NCBI GenBank assembly: GCA_947464185.1
Contig: CANHVY010000007.1
Span: 32,911-96,910, forward strand
Source of the DNA: Burkholderiales bacterium
GTDB taxonomy: Bacteria; Pseudomonadota; Gammaproteobacteria; Burkholderiales; Burkholderiaceae_C
DNA: 64,000 nucleotides
Reading direction: 5' to 3'
The notes below the pieces were generated by a model. The model was not told where the DNA came from, made no database searches, and saw only the letters and a list, made by a program, of their open reading frames with translations. Positions 8,436 through 16,953 of the stretch are shown in pieces; the stretch's first letter is position 1; every line of letters begins with the position of its first letter. The position numbers and the translations under genes were made by a program.

Positions 8436-8708
8436 TCAATTGAGATGGTCCTTCAAAGCCTTGCCGGGCCTGAACTTGGGCACCTTGGCGGCCTTGATCT
8501 TGATGGCCGTGCCGGTTCGCGGGTTGCGGCCGGTTCGGGATGCACGCTTGCTGACGGCAAAGGTGCCGAAGCCCACGATGGACACGCTGCCGTTCTTCTT
8601 GAGCGTGGCCTTGACGCCGCCAATCAGCGCCTCCAGAGCCCGCCCGGCAGCCGCCTTGGAAATGTCAGCCTGCGTGGCAATGTGTTCAATCAATTCGGTC
8701 TTGTTCAA
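8436..8708 (-). CDS. hup: Nucleoid protein HU
   Basis: 90 residues, the exact HU length. The start is taken as TTG at 8708, giving [13 protein letters not shown]; a strong AGGGG lies six bases upstream. Longer upstream starts would add a nonsense extension. The HU/IHF signature [21 protein letters not shown] (the DNA-binding arm with its Pro tip) is intact. It binds and bends DNA without sequence specificity. A TAGAAT at 8845-8850 on the minus strand is a possible -10 box, without a clear -35. The 257 bases up to the next gene hold nothing else recognisable. Confidence 0.95.
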   Translation of the reverse strand: MNKTELIEHIATQADISKAAAGRALEALIGGVKATLKKNGSVSIVGFGTFAVSKRASRTGRNPRTGTAIKIKAAKVPKFRPGKALKDHLN

Positions 8709-8965
8709 TTCGGTCCCCTGTATGCACTTTGACCTGGCTGGCGCAGCCCTCATGCCTCGCTCACCCGGCCTGCCTGGGGATGACAGAGGCGGCACACCTG
8801 AGAGCAAGCTCCACGCGCCACCCGGTCGGTCAGACAGGGGCCGGATTCTATGCCCAGCGCCGCGGGTTCAGACAGGGGGGCACAACCCCTACAAGTCCCA
8901 TTGACAAACCCACGCGCCCGGAATTACGGCTTGCAGACCGGCGGCTGGGGGCGTCTGCCGCGGCG

Positions 8966-10063
8966 TCAGCGGGTGGAGGCAACCACCTGCGCGATGGCCT
9001 GTCCCACCTCTGCCGTGCCCGCGCGTCCGCCCAGGTCCGCGGTACGCGGCGCGTGGGGGTCCGCCAGGGCGGATTCGATGGCTGCAAGGATCGCGTCATG
9101 TGCTGCGCGGTGACCCAGGAAATCCAGCATCAGCGCCGCCGACCAGATCTGGCCGATGGGGTTGGCCACCCCCTTGCCCGCGATGTCCGGGGCCGAGCCG
9201 TGCACGGGTTCGAACAGGCTGGGCCATGCTCGGGTGGGGTTGAGGTTGGCAGAAGGCGCAATGCCGATGGTGCCTGTGCAGGCAGGGCCCAGGTCCGACA
9301 GGATGTCGCCGAAAAGGTTGCTCGCCACCACCACGTCAAAGTGCTGGGGCCGCTGCACGAAGTGCGCGGTCAGGATGTCGATATGGAAGCGGTCCACCGC
9401 CACCTCCGGGTACTGACGCGACATGGCCTCCACCCGCTCGTCCCAGTACGGCATGGTGATGGCAATGCCGTTGCTCTTGGTGGCCGAGGTGAGCTTCTTG
9501 CGTGGGCGCTTCATGGCCTCGTCGAAAGCGAACTTCAGCACGCGGTCCACGCCCTGGCGCGACATGATGGTCTGCTGCATCACGATCTCGCGGTCGGTGC
9601 CCTCGTACATGCGACCACCCACGGCCGAGTACTCACCCTCGGTGTTCTCGCGCACGATCAGCATGTCGATGGCCCCAGGCGCCAGGGGCTGCCCCTGACG
9701 GTCCACCAGCGGGGAGCGGATGCCTGGCATCAGGCGGGCCGGGCGCAGGTTGACGTACTGGTCGAAGTCGCGGCGGAACTTCAGCAGCGAGCCCCACAGC
9801 GACACATGGTCCGGCACGGTGGCGGGCCAGCCCACGGCGCCAAAGAAGATGGCGTCATGGCTGCCAATCTGGTCTTTCCAGTCGTCCGGCATCATCTGCC
9901 CGTGCCGGGCGAAGTACTCGCAATTGGCGAAGTCGAACGCGTCGACCTGGACGGCGATACCGAAACGGCGGCAGGCTGCATCCAGGACGCGAAGTCCTTC
10001 GGGCATGACTTCGGTGCCGATGCCGTCGCCGGCGATGGCCGCAATGCGGTGGGGTGCGTTCAT
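8966..10063 (-). CDS. Tartrate / D-malate dehydrogenase (decarboxylating)
   Basis: 365 residues of the isocitrate/isopropylmalate dehydrogenase fold, with GDGIGTEVMPEG at the N-terminus, the long YVNLRPARLMPG segment, the ENTEGEYS loop and the metal-site stretch NLFGDILSDLGPACTG. The overall pattern is that of TtuC/DmlA, which oxidise tartrate, D-malate or related hydroxy acids with NAD+. A GGAG ribosome site precedes the ATG. It is the last gene of a same-strand run uvrC-pgsA-EamA-this gene, with 23 bases after the transporter. Which hydroxy acid it prefers cannot be fixed from sequence. Confidence 0.88.
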   Translation of the reverse strand: MNAPHRIAAIAGDGIGTEVMPEGLRVLDAACRRFGIAVQVDAFDFANCEYFARHGQMMPDDWKDQIGSHDAIFFGAVGWPATVPDHVSLWGSLLKFRRDFDQYVNLRPARLMPGIRSPLVDRQGQPLAPGAIDMLIVRENTEGEYSAVGGRMYEGTDREIVMQQTIMSRQGVDRVLKFAFDEAMKRPRKKLTSATKSNGIAITMPYWDERVEAMSRQYPEVAVDRFHIDILTAHFVQRPQHFDVVVASNLFGDILSDLGPACTGTIGIAPSANLNPTRAWPSLFEPVHGSAPDIAGKGVANPIGQIWSAALMLDFLGHRAAHDAILAAIESALADPHAPRTADLGGRAGTAEVGQAIAQVVASTR

Positions 10064-10086
10064 TCAGGGAACTCCAATCGAGGCCG

Positions 10087-11037
10087 TCATTGTGAGGGCA
10101 CGCGCCGGGGCGCGGGGCTGGCGTGGGAGGTGTCACGCACCACCAGCCAGACCCCCACCGCCGTCAAGGCCATGCCTGCCAGGACGCCGGGCGTCAGGGC
10201 CTCGCCGAAGAGGATCCAGGCCAGGAAAGCGGTGCACGGGGGCACCAGGTACATGAGGCTGGTGACCTGGGTGGCGGCGCCGCGCTGGATGAGCATCACC
10301 AGCAGCGAACTGCCCCCCAGCGTCAAGGCCAGCACGGACCACGCCATGGCCGCCGAGGACTGCGCGTTCCAGCGGAAGGGCTCCGATTCGGCCAGCGCAA
10401 AGGGCAGGCACAGCAGGAAGGCCGCCATCAACTGCACCGTGTTGGCCGTGCGCACGTCACAAGCCCGCACATGGCGCTTTTGCCACAGGGTGCCGGCGGT
10501 GATGCTCAGCAGCGCGAGCACCGCCAAGGCCAAGGTGGCGCCGCTGGCCTCGCCCAGACCCAGCTTGCGCCAGACCACCAGCACCAAACCCGCCAAGCCC
10601 AGCGCCAGCCCGACCCACTGGCGCGACGATGCGCGCTGCGCATGGCCCACGCCTGACAACCACAAGGCCGTGAGCAGGGGTTGCAGGCCCACGATCAGCG
10701 CCGCGGTGCCCGCGCTCATGCCGCCCTTCACCGCAGCCCAGACACCCCCCAGGTAGCCCCCGTGCAGCAGCAGGCCCACGACGGCCAGGTGCATCCACTG
10801 GCTGCGACCCTGCGGCCAACGGGCACCAGACAGGCGAATCCACAACAGAAAGGCCGCCACGGACAAGGCAAAGCGCCAGGTGAGGAAGGTCATGGGCGGC
10901 GCGTGCGGCATGCCGAACCTCGCCACCACGAACCCAGTGCTCCAGATCAGCACGAAGACGACGGGCATCCAGGGCAGCCACCAGGGCTGCAAGCCTGGCT
11001 CGGGCAGGCCCACAGCGCCCTGGGTGTCCTGCGGCAC
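10087..11037 (-). CDS. EamA/DMT-family transporter
   Basis: 316 residues with about ten hydrophobic helices in two EamA repeats (WSTGFVVARFG near the first helix, GLAGLVLVVWRKLG at the half-way point). The GTG start at 11037 directly abuts the pgsA stop (TGA at 11038-11040), so it is probably translationally coupled to pgsA. It most likely exports a small metabolite or amino acid across the inner membrane; the substrate is unknown. Confidence 0.85.
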   Translation of the reverse strand: MPQDTQGAVGLPEPGLQPWWLPWMPVVFVLIWSTGFVVARFGMPHAPPMTFLTWRFALSVAAFLLWIRLSGARWPQGRSQWMHLAVVGLLLHGGYLGGVWAAVKGGMSAGTAALIVGLQPLLTALWLSGVGHAQRASSRQWVGLALGLAGLVLVVWRKLGLGEASGATLALAVLALLSITAGTLWQKRHVRACDVRTANTVQLMAAFLLCLPFALAESEPFRWNAQSSAAMAWSVLALTLGGSSLLVMLIQRGAATQVTSLMYLVPPCTAFLAWILFGEALTPGVLAGMALTAVGVWLVVRDTSHASPAPRRVPSQ

Positions 11038-11619
11038 TCAGCGCGCCTTCGCGCGGATTTCGGGCAAGGCCTTGCGCAGGTAATAGACCATGGACCAGAT
11101 GGTGAGCACCGCTGCCAGGTAGATCAGCACGGTGCCCCAGATGCGGGTATCGATCAGGCCGAACAAGGACCCGTCGAACAGCAAAAAGGGGATGGCCACC
11201 ATCTGCACCACGGTCTTGAGCTTGCCCAGCATGTGGACTGCCACGCTGCGCGAGGCCCCGATCTGCGCCATCCATTCGCGCAAGGCCGAGATGGCGATCT
11301 CACGGCCGATGATCACCAGGGCCACAAAAGCATTGACGCGATCCAGCTGGAGCAGGATCAGCAAGGCGGCACAGACCAGAAACTTGTCCGCCACGGGGTC
11401 GAGGAAGGCACCGAAGGAAGAGGTCTGGTTCAACTTGCGGGCCAGGTAGCCGTCCAGCCAGTCGGTCAAGGCCACCACCACGAAGAGCACCGTCGCCGCC
11501 AGGTTGCGGGCGGCCGGCTCCACCGGCAGGTAGAACAGGCCGACGATCAAGGGGATGGCGACGATGCGCGCCCAGGTCAGCAGTGTCGGCAGGGTGAAGA
11601 ACATGGGCCCATTTTGCAC
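11038..11619 (-). CDS. pgsA: CDP-diacylglycerol-glycerol-3-phosphate 3-phosphatidyltransferase
   Basis: 193 residues. It makes phosphatidylglycerol phosphate, the committed step to phosphatidylglycerol and cardiolipin, in the inner membrane. The CDP-alcohol phosphotransferase signature is complete: DWLDGYLARKLNQTSSFGAF followed by LDPVADK, i.e. D-G-x2-A-R-x8-G-x3-D-x3-D. Four to five membrane helices are visible. GTG at 11619 has a GAGGG five bases upstream; ATG at 11604 (MFFTLPTLLTWARI) is an equally family-like start. It follows uvrC by eight bases. Confidence 0.94.
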   Translation of the reverse strand: MQNGPMFFTLPTLLTWARIVAIPLIVGLFYLPVEPAARNLAATVLFVVVALTDWLDGYLARKLNQTSSFGAFLDPVADKFLVCAALLILLQLDRVNAFVALVIIGREIAISALREWMAQIGASRSVAVHMLGKLKTVVQMVAIPFLLFDGSLFGLIDTRIWGTVLIYLAAVLTIWSMVYYLRKALPEIRAKAR

Positions 11620-11627
11620 GGGAGCCC

Positions 11628-13799
11628 TCAGCGCAGGGCCTTGTAGATGTCTTCGGCCAGCGCCAGGGAGATGCCCTCCACGCTGGCCAGTTCCTCGGCA
11701 GTGGCCTGCGCCACGCCGCGAATGCCCCCGAAGCGCTGCAGCAAACGCGCCCGCTTGCGGGGCCCGACCCCCGGAATCTCCTCCAGCCGGCTGCCGCCCG
11801 TGCGCACGCTGGCGCGCCGGGCCCGCATGCCAGTGATGGCGAAGCGGTGGGCCTCGTCGCGGATCTGGGCTACCAGCATCAGGGCAGCGGAGTCTGCGCC
11901 CAGGTAGACCTTCTCGCGCCCGTCAGCAAACACCAGCTCTTCCAGGCCCACCTTGCGCTTGTCACCCTTCTCCACCCCCACGATCAAAGACAGGTCCAGG
12001 CCCAGTTCCTCAAAGACCTCGCGTGCCATGGCCACCTGCCCGCGCCCGCCGTCCACCAGCACCAGGTCAGGTAACCGCGGGCCGCTGCGCGCACCGGGGG
12101 AGCCGCCGCCTTGCGCTGGAGGTACGCCCGCGCTGGCGGGCTCCGACAGGCTGGCGTCACCTGCCTCGGCGGGGGAGACCGCCTCGTGCCGCCGCTGCGC
12201 CACCGCCTCCGCCAGCCGCGCGTAGCGGCGGGACAAGACCTGACGCATGGCGGCATAGTCGTCACCACCCGTCACGCCTTCGACATTGAAGCGCCGGTAC
12301 TGGTCCGATCGCATGGCATGGCCTTCGTACACCACGCAGGAGGCCTGGGTGGCCTCGCCTGCGGTATGGCTGACGTCGAAACACTCGACCCTGAAGTGGT
12401 CCAGATCGGCCACGTCGAGGTCCAGCGCCTCCACCAGCGCACGCGTGCGTTCCCGCTGGGAGCCCTCCTCTGCCAACAGCCTAGCCAGAGCCAGCCCGCA
12501 GCCCTGGCGCGCCATCTCCAGCCAGACCTTGCGCTGGCCCCGGGGCTGATGCTGCACCTGGACGCGGCGCCCGGCCAGTGCGGACAAGGCTTCGATCACG
12601 CAGGCGTCCACCGGTTCGCTCAGCAACAGCAGGGCCGGTGGCGACTGCCCCGCGTAATGCTGGAGCAGGAAGGCTTGCAGCACCTGCTGTTCGGGGCTGG
12701 GGGGGCTGGGAGGGCTGGTGGTCCTGGAGCCCTGGCCCTGGGCCTCACCCTGCCCTTCGCCTGCTTCCTCCACCAGTGCCTCGCCTTCCTCCAAGGCGGC
12801 AACATGCCACGCCGTGGCGTCTTCCAAGTGCTGCGGAAAGTGGGCCCGATCGCCCAGATGGCGTCCGCCGCGCACCATGGCCAGGTTGACGCAGGCCCGC
12901 CCGCCCTGCACCTTCACGGCCAGGACATCCACCTCCTGGTCGTCATCGCCCAGGCTGCTGCGGTCCACGCTCTGCTGGTGCAGCACACGCGACAGGGCGG
13001 AGATCTGATTGCGGATCTCCGCAGCCTTCTCGAACTCGAGCACCTCGGCGTGGGCCATCATGCGCTGCTGCAGGCCGTCGAGCACCTCCTGCGAGCGGCC
13101 GAGCAGAAAGGTTTCCGCGTCGGCCACATCGCGGGCATAGGTCTTGACGTCCACCAGGCCCACGCAAGGGCCGGAACAACGCCGGATCTGGTACAGCAGG
13201 CAGGGCCGGGTGCGGTTGGCGAAGACCGTGTCTTCGCAGGTGCGCAGCCGGAAAGCCTTCTGGATGAGTTGGATGGTTTCCTTGACCGCCCAGGCCCCAG
13301 GGTAGGGGCCGAAGTAGCGGTGCCTGCGGTCCACGGAACCCCGGTAGTACGCCACGCGCGGAAAGCGCTGCGGTGCGCCCGGTTCCTGGTCTACCCATCC
13401 AGCAGACTCGGTGCGGGCAGCGCTGCCGGAAGGGCCGGTGATCTTCAGATAGGGGTAGCTTTTGTCGTCCCGAAAGAGGATGTTGAACCTCGGGCTCAGG
13501 GCCTTGATGAGGTTGTTCTCCAGCAGCAAGGCTTCGGCCTCGTTGCGGACGACCGTGGTCTCCAGGCGATGAATCCGCGCCACCATGACGCCAATGCGCG
13601 TGCCGCCGTGGTCCTTCTGGAAGTAGCTGGAAACGCGCTTGCGGAGATTGCGCGCCTTGCCGACGTAGAGCACCGCCCCCTGGACGTCAAAGTAGCGGTA
13701 CACACCGGGCAGGCTGGGCAGGGCGGCCACCTCTTCGAGCAGGCGTTGGCGCGATGCTGCTTCGGGCAATGAGGGCGAGGTGTCGGTCAGGGCGGACAA
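11628..13799 (-). CDS. uvrC: Excinuclease ABC subunit C
   Basis: 723 residues, longer than the usual 610-680. The GIY-YIG nuclease domain is at about 30-110 ([20 protein letters not shown]), the UVR motif at about 245-280 ([12 protein letters not shown]), then the RNase H-like nuclease half ([26 protein letters not shown]) and a C-terminal helix-hairpin-helix ([19 protein letters not shown]). The extra length comes from two low-complexity Gly/Ser/Pro/Glu stretches near residues 350-385 and 560-600. UvrC makes both incisions in nucleotide excision repair. The start appears to be TTG. It heads the run uvrC-pgsA-EamA-dehydrogenase. Confidence 0.94.
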   Translation of the reverse strand: MSALTDTSPSLPEAASRQRLLEEVAALPSLPGVYRYFDVQGAVLYVGKARNLRKRVSSYFQKDHGGTRIGVMVARIHRLETTVVRNEAEALLLENNLIKALSPRFNILFRDDKSYPYLKITGPSGSAARTESAGWVDQEPGAPQRFPRVAYYRGSVDRRHRYFGPYPGAWAVKETIQLIQKAFRLRTCEDTVFANRTRPCLLYQIRRCSGPCVGLVDVKTYARDVADAETFLLGRSQEVLDGLQQRMMAHAEVLEFEKAAEIRNQISALSRVLHQQSVDRSSLGDDDQEVDVLAVKVQGGRACVNLAMVRGGRHLGDRAHFPQHLEDATAWHVAALEEGEALVEEAGEGQGEAQGQGSRTTSPPSPPSPEQQVLQAFLLQHYAGQSPPALLLLSEPVDACVIEALSALAGRRVQVQHQPRGQRKVWLEMARQGCGLALARLLAEEGSQRERTRALVEALDLDVADLDHFRVECFDVSHTAGEATQASCVVYEGHAMRSDQYRRFNVEGVTGGDDYAAMRQVLSRRYARLAEAVAQRRHEAVSPAEAGDASLSEPASAGVPPAQGGGSPGARSGPRLPDLVLVDGGRGQVAMAREVFEELGLDLSLIVGVEKGDKRKVGLEELVFADGREKVYLGADSAALMLVAQIRDEAHRFAITGMRARRASVRTGGSRLEEIPGVGPRKRARLLQRFGGIRGVAQATAEELASVEGISLALAEDIYKALR

Positions 13800-13896
13800 G
13801 GCTGGGGGGCACGCTGGCGTGAAGGACCACGGACCGCCCTCGAGCGCGATGCCGAGAGGGCCTGTTCTGGATTGTCCATCTTCGTATCATGACCCC

Positions 13897-15093
13897 GTGA
13901 ACCTTTCCCCTTCCACGGCTCCCACAACCCCAGACGATGCCAATGGCAACCCAGTGGACACGGGCGCTCATTCCAAGCCAGCCTTGTGGGACCTCTTTTG
14001 CAGGGTCGTCGACAACTTCGGCGACGTGGGCGTGTGCTGGCGACTTGCGGCGGATCTGGCCACCCGGGGCCAGCGCGTGCGGCTGTGGTGCGACGACCCC
14101 AGCGCGCTGGCGTGGATGGCGCCTGATGGTTCGCCGCAGGTGCAGGTGATGCCCTGGCCTGAACGCTTGTCCCACGTGGAGCCCGGCGAGGTGGTGATCG
14201 AGGCCTTTGCCTGCGATCCCCCCGCTGACTTCGTCCGGGCGATGGCCGCCGCGCCCAGGCCCCCAGTGTGGATCAATCTCGAGTACCTGAGCGCGGAAAG
14301 CTGGGTGGAGCGCTGCCACGGGCTGCCCTCGCCTCAGTCCAGCGGGCCCGGCGCAGGGCTGACGAAGTGGTTCTTTCACCCCGGCTTCTCGTCCGCCACG
14401 GGCGGATTGATCCGCGAGGCCGGACTGCTGGAGGCGCAAGGCCGGTTCGAGCGGGAGGCCTGGCTGCGGCACCTGGGTGTGCATCTGCGACAGGGGGAAC
14501 GCCTAGTCGTGCTGTTCTGCTACGCCAACCCCGCCTTGCCGCAACTGGTCCAGCTCCTGGCCGACCAGCCCACGACCCTGGCCCTGACCCCCGGACACAC
14601 CCAGGCGCAGGTCCACCGAATGGCCTTGCCCCCTGGCGTGCGCACGCTCGACCTGCCCTTCCTGAGCCAGCACGATTTCGACCGCCTGTTGTGGAGCGCC
14701 GATCTCAACCTGGTGCGAGGCGAGGATTCGCTGGTGCGTGCCCTCTGGGCCGGACGACCCTTCCTGTGGCAGCTCTACCCCCAGGACGATGACGCTCACA
14801 TCGTCAAGGCTGGCGCCTTCCTGGACCGTTGGCTGGGTACCGACACGGCCGGGCAGGCACCTTGGAAGGCTGACTTGCGGGGCCTGTGGCAGGCCTGGAA
14901 CCCTGCAAGCCGGCCGCAGGACCCGAGACCCGCTGGCAGCCGGCCCCTGGTACTGCCAGACGCCAGCAGCTGGACCGCCGGCGTCCAGGCGCTGCGCCAG
15001 GACCTTCTGCGGCAGGACGACCTGACCACGCAGTTGATGCGCTTCGTGGCCTGCCGCGGGCAGGTTGCCGGTACGGGCGAGTCGTCGGCGTAG
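13897..15093 (+). CDS. earP: EF-P arginine rhamnosyltransferase EarP
   Basis: About 398 residues from the GTG at 13897. The frame is open upstream to 13780 but would overlap divergent uvrC, and ATG 13849 is another option. The sequence has the EarP pattern [21 protein letters not shown], with the catalytic Asp region DNFGD, and a C-terminal GT-B half with [19 protein letters not shown] and [11 protein letters not shown]. It uses dTDP-rhamnose to rhamnosylate Arg32 of EF-P, which relieves ribosome stalling at proline runs. The efp gene follows 212 bases downstream and carries Arg32, which confirms the pairing. Confidence 0.93.
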   Translation: MNLSPSTAPTTPDDANGNPVDTGAHSKPALWDLFCRVVDNFGDVGVCWRLAADLATRGQRVRLWCDDPSALAWMAPDGSPQVQVMPWPERLSHVEPGEVVIEAFACDPPADFVRAMAAAPRPPVWINLEYLSAESWVERCHGLPSPQSSGPGAGLTKWFFHPGFSSATGGLIREAGLLEAQGRFEREAWLRHLGVHLRQGERLVVLFCYANPALPQLVQLLADQPTTLALTPGHTQAQVHRMALPPGVRTLDLPFLSQHDFDRLLWSADLNLVRGEDSLVRALWAGRPFLWQLYPQDDDAHIVKAGAFLDRWLGTDTAGQAPWKADLRGLWQAWNPASRPQDPRPAGSRPLVLPDASSWTAGVQALRQDLLRQDDLTTQLMRFVACRGQVAGTGESSA

Positions 15094-15108
15094 AGACGCC
15101 GCTGAGGC

Positions 15109-15152
15109 GCCCGAAAGCCGCCCCAAAGCCGGCAGAAAGCCAGCAGAAAGCC
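15109..15152 (+). repeat. Four 11-bp repeats with phased AAA tracts upstream of efp
   Basis: Four imperfect 11-base units of the form nnCCnAAAGCC / GGCAGAAAGCC follow one another, placing AAA at 15114, 15125, 15136 and 15147, exactly 11 bp apart. They lie just upstream of a TAGAAT -10-like box. Phased A-tracts of this spacing can bend DNA and stimulate a promoter. Confidence 0.6.
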
Positions 15153-15162
15153 TGGCCCGCGC

Positions 15163-15168
15163 TAGAAT
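15163..15168 (+). promoter_or_regulatory. Candidate -10 box for efp
   Basis: TAGAAT (5 of 6 to consensus) lies 138 bases before the efp start and directly downstream of the phased repeats. No -35 resembling TTGACA is found at 16-18 bases; the repeats occupy that place. Confidence 0.4.
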
Positions 15169-15305
15169 CAGAGGCTCTCCGTGGTGCCTTGAATGCACCA
15201 TGCACAGGCCTTCCACGCGGTCCGGCAGCCCTTCGGGCGGCGACGCCCTGCGACCGAAGATACCCGCCCAACCCCATGCTTGCGCCCCCGCGGGCGCCAC
15301 ACGAC

Positions 15306-15860
15306 ATGAAATTCGCTCAAGAAATCCGCGCCGGCAACGTCATCATGCAGGGCAAGGACCCGATGGTCGTCCTGAAGACCGAATACAGCCGTGGCGGCCG
15401 CGGTGCGGCCACGGTGCGTATCAAGATGAAGAACCTCCTGAACGGCGGCGGCGCCGAAGTGGTCTTCAAGGCCGACGACAAGATGGACCAGATCATCCTG
15501 GACAAGAAGGAGTGCACCTACTCCTATTTCGCTGACCCGATGTACGTGTTCATGGACACCGAGTACAACCAGTACGAGGTGGAAGCCGAGAACATGGGCG
15601 ACGCCATCCAGTACCTGGAGGACTCCATGTCCGTGGAAGTGACCTTCTATGACGGCAAGGCCATCTCCGTGGAATTGCCCACCACCGTGGTGCGCGAGAT
15701 CAACACCGAGCCCGGCGTCAAGGGCGACACCTCCGGCAAGGTGATGAAGCCTGCCCGGCTCGTCGGCACGGGCTTCGAGATCTCGGTGCCCCTGTTCGTG
15801 GAAGACGGCGACAAGATCGAGATCGACACCCGCACGCACGAGTACCGCAAGCGCGTCTGA
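15306..15860 (+). CDS. efp: Elongation factor P (Arg32 type)
   Basis: 184 residues with the three beta-barrel domains of EF-P. The start is the ATG giving [14 protein letters not shown]. The modified loop reads [15 protein letters not shown] with Arg at position 32, the residue rhamnosylated by EarP, instead of the lysine used by the EpmA system. It binds between the P and E sites of stalled ribosomes and promotes Pro-Pro peptide bonds. earP is immediately upstream, and a strong terminator hairpin follows. Confidence 0.97.
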   Translation: MKFAQEIRAGNVIMQGKDPMVVLKTEYSRGGRGAATVRIKMKNLLNGGGAEVVFKADDKMDQIILDKKECTYSYFADPMYVFMDTEYNQYEVEAENMGDAIQYLEDSMSVEVTFYDGKAISVELPTTVVREINTEPGVKGDTSGKVMKPARLVGTGFEISVPLFVEDGDKIEIDTRTHEYRKRV

Positions 15861-15928
15861 TCTTGGCGCTTCGGCGCAGCGGCGGCCAAAGACGAAGCCG
15901 CCCGGCAAGCTCGGTGCGGCGTTCGCTT

Positions 15929-15952
15929 CAAGGGCACCCCTGGGTGCCCTTG
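15929..15952 (+). terminator. Terminator after efp
   Basis: A perfect 10-bp stem (CAAGGGCACC / GGTGCCCTTG) with a four-base loop lies 69 bases after the efp stop and is followed by TGCATTTC, a weak T-rich tail. Confidence 0.6.
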
Positions 15953-16008
15953 TGCATTTCTGGAGACCTGGTGACGGGCCGGCCTGCGAACTTGGGCATC
16001 ATCCGCGC

Positions 16009-16953
16009 ATGAGCTTCGACTACGCAGCCGCAGTGGTGGCGCCGTTTCGCATGCAGCCCGGGTTGCGCCGGCTGGACCCGGCGGCGCCTCACTTCACGCC
16101 GCTGCCCCCCGGAGGACGGCATCAGCGGGAAAAACTGGCCGTGTTGAGCGCCTTCGCGCCGCAGGCATTGGTGAGCGCCCCCGGTTTCGACGCCACACCC
16201 GTCCTGGTAAGGGTGTGCGAGCAGGCCGCCCTGGAGCACCCCGAGGCCTTCGCTTGGGACGGCCGCACGGCCACATCCCTGACGCTGGGGGTGTCGGTCC
16301 GCCAGGAGCAGGTGCTGGAGATCGGCACCGGTGCCTTCGGGCTGGGCGACGAGATCGGCCGGTGCCTGCTGGGCCTGCCGCCCCCATGGCGCTTGACGGG
16401 CTTGCTGGCGCTGAGCTTTTCACAGGACCTGGCCATCGTGCAGGGGGACACGGGGCGGGTGCCCTGGATGGCGGTGGCCCTGCCATCCCACTGGGACCCT
16501 GCTGAAAAGGTGGGGCGGCACTTCAACGAGATTCACGCCCCGGTGGCCGACCCCCACTTGCTGCTGGCCGCGGGAGAACGGCTCATGCAACTGGTGTGCG
16601 GCGCGCAGAGTTTCGAGCGTTTCGTCTGGAACGTCACCGGCCATCCGCGGCTGCACGCCCACCCCGAGCGCGTGGACCCGGACCGCTGGCCCGCAGGCGA
16701 GCTGACCGACTTCGCGGCACAAGCCTGGTGGCGCACGGAAAGGCAGACCTTCCTGCCCATGCCGGATACGGGGCTGGCGGTGTTCACCATCGAAGTGCAG
16801 GTCCAGCCGCTGCGCCATGCGGTGGCCAACTCTGGGCAGGCCCGGGCTTTGCGCGACGCCGTGGGCACCATGAGCGAGGCCGTCCTGGAGTACCGCAGCT
16901 TGAAGCCCGTCAAGCAGGCGCTGTTGCAATGGTTGTCTCAGGTGCCGCATTGA
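16009..16953 (+). CDS. DUF3445 protein, haem-dependent oxidative N-demethylase-like
   Basis: 314 residues from ATG 16009 (MSFDYAAAVVAPFRMQPG). An in-frame start at 15952 falls inside the efp terminator and is not used. The conserved family features are visible: the N-terminal FRMQPGLRRLDP, the FNEIHAPV segment, RFVWNVTGHPRLHAH and the C-terminal ERQTFLPMPDTGLAVFTIEV. The family was named for an enzyme that demethylates small methylamines with a PAS-fold haem. The real substrate here is not known. Its end overlaps the start of mnmC. Confidence 0.8.
   Translation: MSFDYAAAVVAPFRMQPGLRRLDPAAPHFTPLPPGGRHQREKLAVLSAFAPQALVSAPGFDATPVLVRVCEQAALEHPEAFAWDGRTATSLTLGVSVRQEQVLEIGTGAFGLGDEIGRCLLGLPPPWRLTGLLALSFSQDLAIVQGDTGRVPWMAVALPSHWDPAEKVGRHFNEIHAPVADPHLLLAAGERLMQLVCGAQSFERFVWNVTGHPRLHAHPERVDPDRWPAGELTDFAAQAWWRTERQTFLPMPDTGLAVFTIEVQVQPLRHAVANSGQARALRDAVGTMSEAVLEYRSLKPVKQALLQWLSQVPH

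Noticed and set aside
8901..8929. Perfect TTGACA on the plus strand at 8901
   Set aside because: No -10-like sequence lies 16-18 bases downstream and no plus-strand gene follows; it is probably chance.
8729..10756. 675-codon open frame on the plus strand
   Set aside because: It runs antisense through the tartrate-dehydrogenase-like and EamA genes, has no recognisable domain, and reflects the absence of stops in GC-rich DNA.
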